DNA of 64,000 nt, from NCBI RefSeq assembly GCF_000150275.1, contig NW_002060973.1, positions 389,713-453,712 on the forward strand, written 5' to 3'. Made by a program: the position numbers and the translations under genes. Below the pieces are notes generated by a model, which worked only from the letters and a program-made list of their open reading frames with translations, was not told where the DNA came from and ran no database searches. The stretch comes from Trichoplax adhaerens. Lineage: Eukaryota > Placozoa > Uniplacotomia > Trichoplacea > Trichoplacidae. Of this stretch, positions 62,101 to 64,000 are shown piece after piece (the first letter of the stretch is position 1; each line of letters begins with the position of its first letter).

Positions 62101-63784
62101 TGTATCCGTTAAACTATTAGTAAGCAATGATTATCTTAATACTGCTACAATAAATTTAATAGGATTAGACTGTATCTAATCTGTACAGATAGAATCTCTT
62201 AAAGGTATCAATTTGGTCAATTTCTAATAGACGAGGCGACTTGTGTAGTTAAACCGGCTTTAGGTACTGAAATCTATGTAAACAGCGAGTTCGCCGACAA
62301 TAAATTAGATTGAGATTTTCTAGTAAGTTTTGAAGGTCTGGCTGTGTTAAATTTTATCTGCCTTAGAATACCAATTGTCTGGTATTCCGAATAACAGTAG
62401 TATAGGAAAGAAATTACTCTTTCAATCCTTGTTGCTAGTTAGGGTTATTCCTAGCTTGTAACCGTGTCACAACCAGCTTCGTGACAAGGATAACGTAAAA
62501 TAAATCTCTAAATCTCTAAAAATCTGCGGATTCAGTATCCCTACTCACAAGAATTTAGACGCCTTTGATTCTACGTTAAACTCAACTAGACAATTGAGAA
62601 CTGCTTTATTCAACTATCTGACGGGCTTATATACCCTTCTACAGCAGCTAACATTCATGAGTCATCCTATAAAAATAGTTAGGTGAGAACATCTACTAAC
62701 TAATTTTTCACAGTCGGACTACAACATGTTCATTCACAGAATCATTTCAGTGCACATTACAGCACAGCATTAAATTTACAGTAACGCATTTATAATTAGA
62801 GTAATTCCTATTGTAAATAACTAGTTGTAATATATTATCACTATATTGTATTAACCAAATTTAGGTAGCTATTTCTTCACGGTAGTTCGTACCGTGACTG
62901 ACCGTAATTATTTCTTTATCTTCTATACGGAACAAATATAATGGTACAAAAAATCGTGTTTGTTTCATGGGCTTGCAGCAAATACAATACCTACGCTAGT
63001 CTATTTGGTCATCATAAATAAGTTATTGCAATATTATTTGAAGCTTTTCGATTAATGACAAATATAGGAGCTTGGAAAGAAATCTGATACGTGCTTTGGA
63101 TTCTTCTAGGATGTTCGAGAAATTAACAAGATTGCAATACTTGTGAGCAAAAAATAAAAGTGAATTTAGATAAGAAATCATCTACAATTCATTAATTACT
63201 GATACCGAAAATAGAAAAATTAGAAAAGATTCATCCGTAATTGCTACCATCTACAATATTTATATGGTCTCTTAAGAATTGCCAAATTAGTTAATAAGCC
63301 TAAGCTGACTATTTTTAATTTATAAACTTTGAAATATGAAAAATTCGATGCATATGTATCTCATTTTATAGATACATATAAAGTGTTTTAACGAATTGAA
63401 TTAGTACATAATTATCTTTGAATGTCTATGGAATTGTTATTATTATTTCAGATATCTAGGCGAAAATAAGATAGAAAAAATTGCAGACGGAACTTTTGGA
63501 AGCCTATACTACTTATACGAGCTGTAAGTTATCAGATCATTTGATATATACTCTTAGTTATCAATTTGATGACTTTAAAGCATAATTTACGTCTTAATAT
63601 GCAGTATGTGTCTACAGACATCAGGTATAAATTTCAGGTTAAAAATTGATTTTCTTCTTTGATTTACGTTACCTAAGTGACAAAAAAATAATTTTCATAC
63701 ATAATACAGAAATCTACAAAAAAATTTGTTGAAAGATTTAAATTCTCCGAAAATCTTCGAAGGACTATGGTATTTACAGAATCT
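53070..63784 (+). CDS. Gene C: LRR GPCR (LGR/RXFP-like), 5' part, runs off window
   Basis: The third array member. Coding exons seen: signal peptide (53070-53133), LRRNT (56172-56286) and 13 LRR exons from 56483 to 63784. The order and lengths follow gene B block 1, and the last exon ends in a GTACGT donor, so the gene continues past the window. By homology with A and B it should finish with a 7TM exon, but that is not in view. Gene C keeps two LRR exons (58929-59003 and 61752-61823) with no intact counterpart in B. All phases match gene B. Confidence 0.85.
53402..53830 (-). repeat. R3 remnant in gene C intron 1
   Basis: Blocks such as GATAACATATTGTGCGATC, TTAGATGCCTCGTATTTATG and TTACACGCTATACC match R3 reverse strand at 36875-37060. 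Same relative position as 13003-13420 in gene B. Confidence 0.55.
55374..55605. repeat. Diverged direct repeat
   Basis: Two copies about 125-130 bp apart sharing AAAGAATTTAGYGA-like, TTATTTAGSTTAGG and GTTCATRATTTAGA blocks. Degenerate; function unknown. Confidence 0.45.
56172..56286 (+). CDS. Gene C exon 2: LRRNT cap
   Basis: 115 nt, same length and phases as gene B 16366-16480. CPQSCQC with a fourth cysteine in KCQNP, then STFP and VNITYL, donor GTACGT. The open frame continuing to 56404 is read-through into the intron. Confidence 0.88.
56483..59003 (+). CDS. Gene C LRR exons, block 1 (7 exons)
   Basis: Exons at 56483-56554, 57202-57273, 57452-57526, 57887-57958, 58265-58339, 58665-58736 and 58929-59003. 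The first six pair with gene B 16679, 16912, 17161, 17592, 19911 and 20313; the seventh (LRDNSLSELNSPKLFNGVKYLKYL) has no counterpart in B. After the first, 72- and 75-nt exons alternate strictly. The 57887 exon has a weak GTAAAT donor where gene B has GTAAGT. Confidence 0.84.
60108..63784 (+). CDS. Gene C LRR exons, block 2 (6 exons)
   Basis: Exons at 60108-60179, 60299-60370, 61752-61823, 63068-63142, 63452-63523 and 63710-63784. 60108/60299 pair with the duplicated B exons 21295/21482 and 22001/22188; 63452/63710 pair with B 22772/23032. 61752 has no trace in B, and 63068 survives in B only as a fossil tail at 22445-22455. Donors are GTAAAT, GTAAGT, GTAAGT, GTGAGC, GTAAGT and GTACGT. Confidence 0.84.
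60371..61751. other. Gene C intron, 1.4 kb
   Basis: AT-rich, no recognised repeat family member and no supported exon. Confidence 0.5.
62466..62898 (+). repeat. Repeat family R2, copy c, in a gene C intron
   Basis: Starts GTCACAACCAGCTTCGTGAC and ends TCGTACCGTGAC; shares CAAGAATTTAGACGCCTTTG with copy a at 19023-19589. Shorter than copy a by internal loss. Confidence 0.68.
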
Positions 63785-64000
63785 GTACGTTAAATGCTAT
63801 GTAATTAGCAACAATAAATAATTATAGAAAAATGAAATAATTGACGCTAATCTAGTTTACAAAGTTTCATAAGTTGTTTTCATTTCGGCTTTAAAATGAT
63901 ATCAATAACAATACTGTGCTGTTTTTCCTACAGCTAGCTATACTTAAAACTAATTACTAATAATTAATTCCCCAGTATGTTTATTAAAATAATTTATTAC

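Overview
The window looks like AT-rich metazoan nuclear DNA. Coding sequence is split into tiny exons bounded by GT..AG introns, with a strong GTAAGT donor consensus and many introns of 75-400 bp. A leucine-rich-repeat GPCR family is present, and introns carry small non-autonomous-looking repeats. A compact early-branching animal such as a placozoan (Trichoplax/Hoilungia type) would fit. That placement is inference from style, not from a database match.

The dominant content is one head-to-tail tandem array of LGR/RXFP-like receptor genes, all on the + strand. Gene A (273-8374) is the 3' part of a receptor whose 5' end lies upstream of the window. Gene B (12669-48224) appears complete: a signal-peptide exon, an LRRNT exon, 57 LRR exons, and one large exon with the cysteine hinge, seven membrane segments and cytoplasmic tail. 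This adds up to about 2,044 residues. Gene C (53070 to beyond 63784) is the 5' part of a third copy. The array unit is about 40.4 kb (signal-peptide exons at 12669 and 53070). Intergenic DNA between A and B is alignable with that between B and C, so the array arose by large segmental duplication.

Nearly every LRR is one exon of 66-87 nt, most often 72 or 75. Each starts in phase 2 and ends in phase 2, usually splitting a leucine codon. Any LRR exon can therefore be lost, gained or skipped without a frameshift. The sequence shows this happening. There is a near-identical 706-bp tandem duplication of two LRR exons in gene B (21202-22440). A fossil exon tail sits at its breakpoint. Some LRR exons present in gene C are absent from B, and one present in B is absent from A. 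The N-terminal solenoid alternates 72-nt and 75-nt exon types, pointing to growth by two-exon units.

Introns and spacers hold at least four small repeat families, called R1 to R4 here (about 450-630 bp each). R1 and R3 are nested in each other in different places. One R3 copy lies at the same place in intron 1 of B and C and so predates the segmental duplication. No RNA genes, CRISPR arrays or prokaryotic signals were seen. All other longer open frames appear to be intron read-through, repeat-derived or antisense shadows. One short run of 50 N (3397-3446) removes part of one gene A exon.
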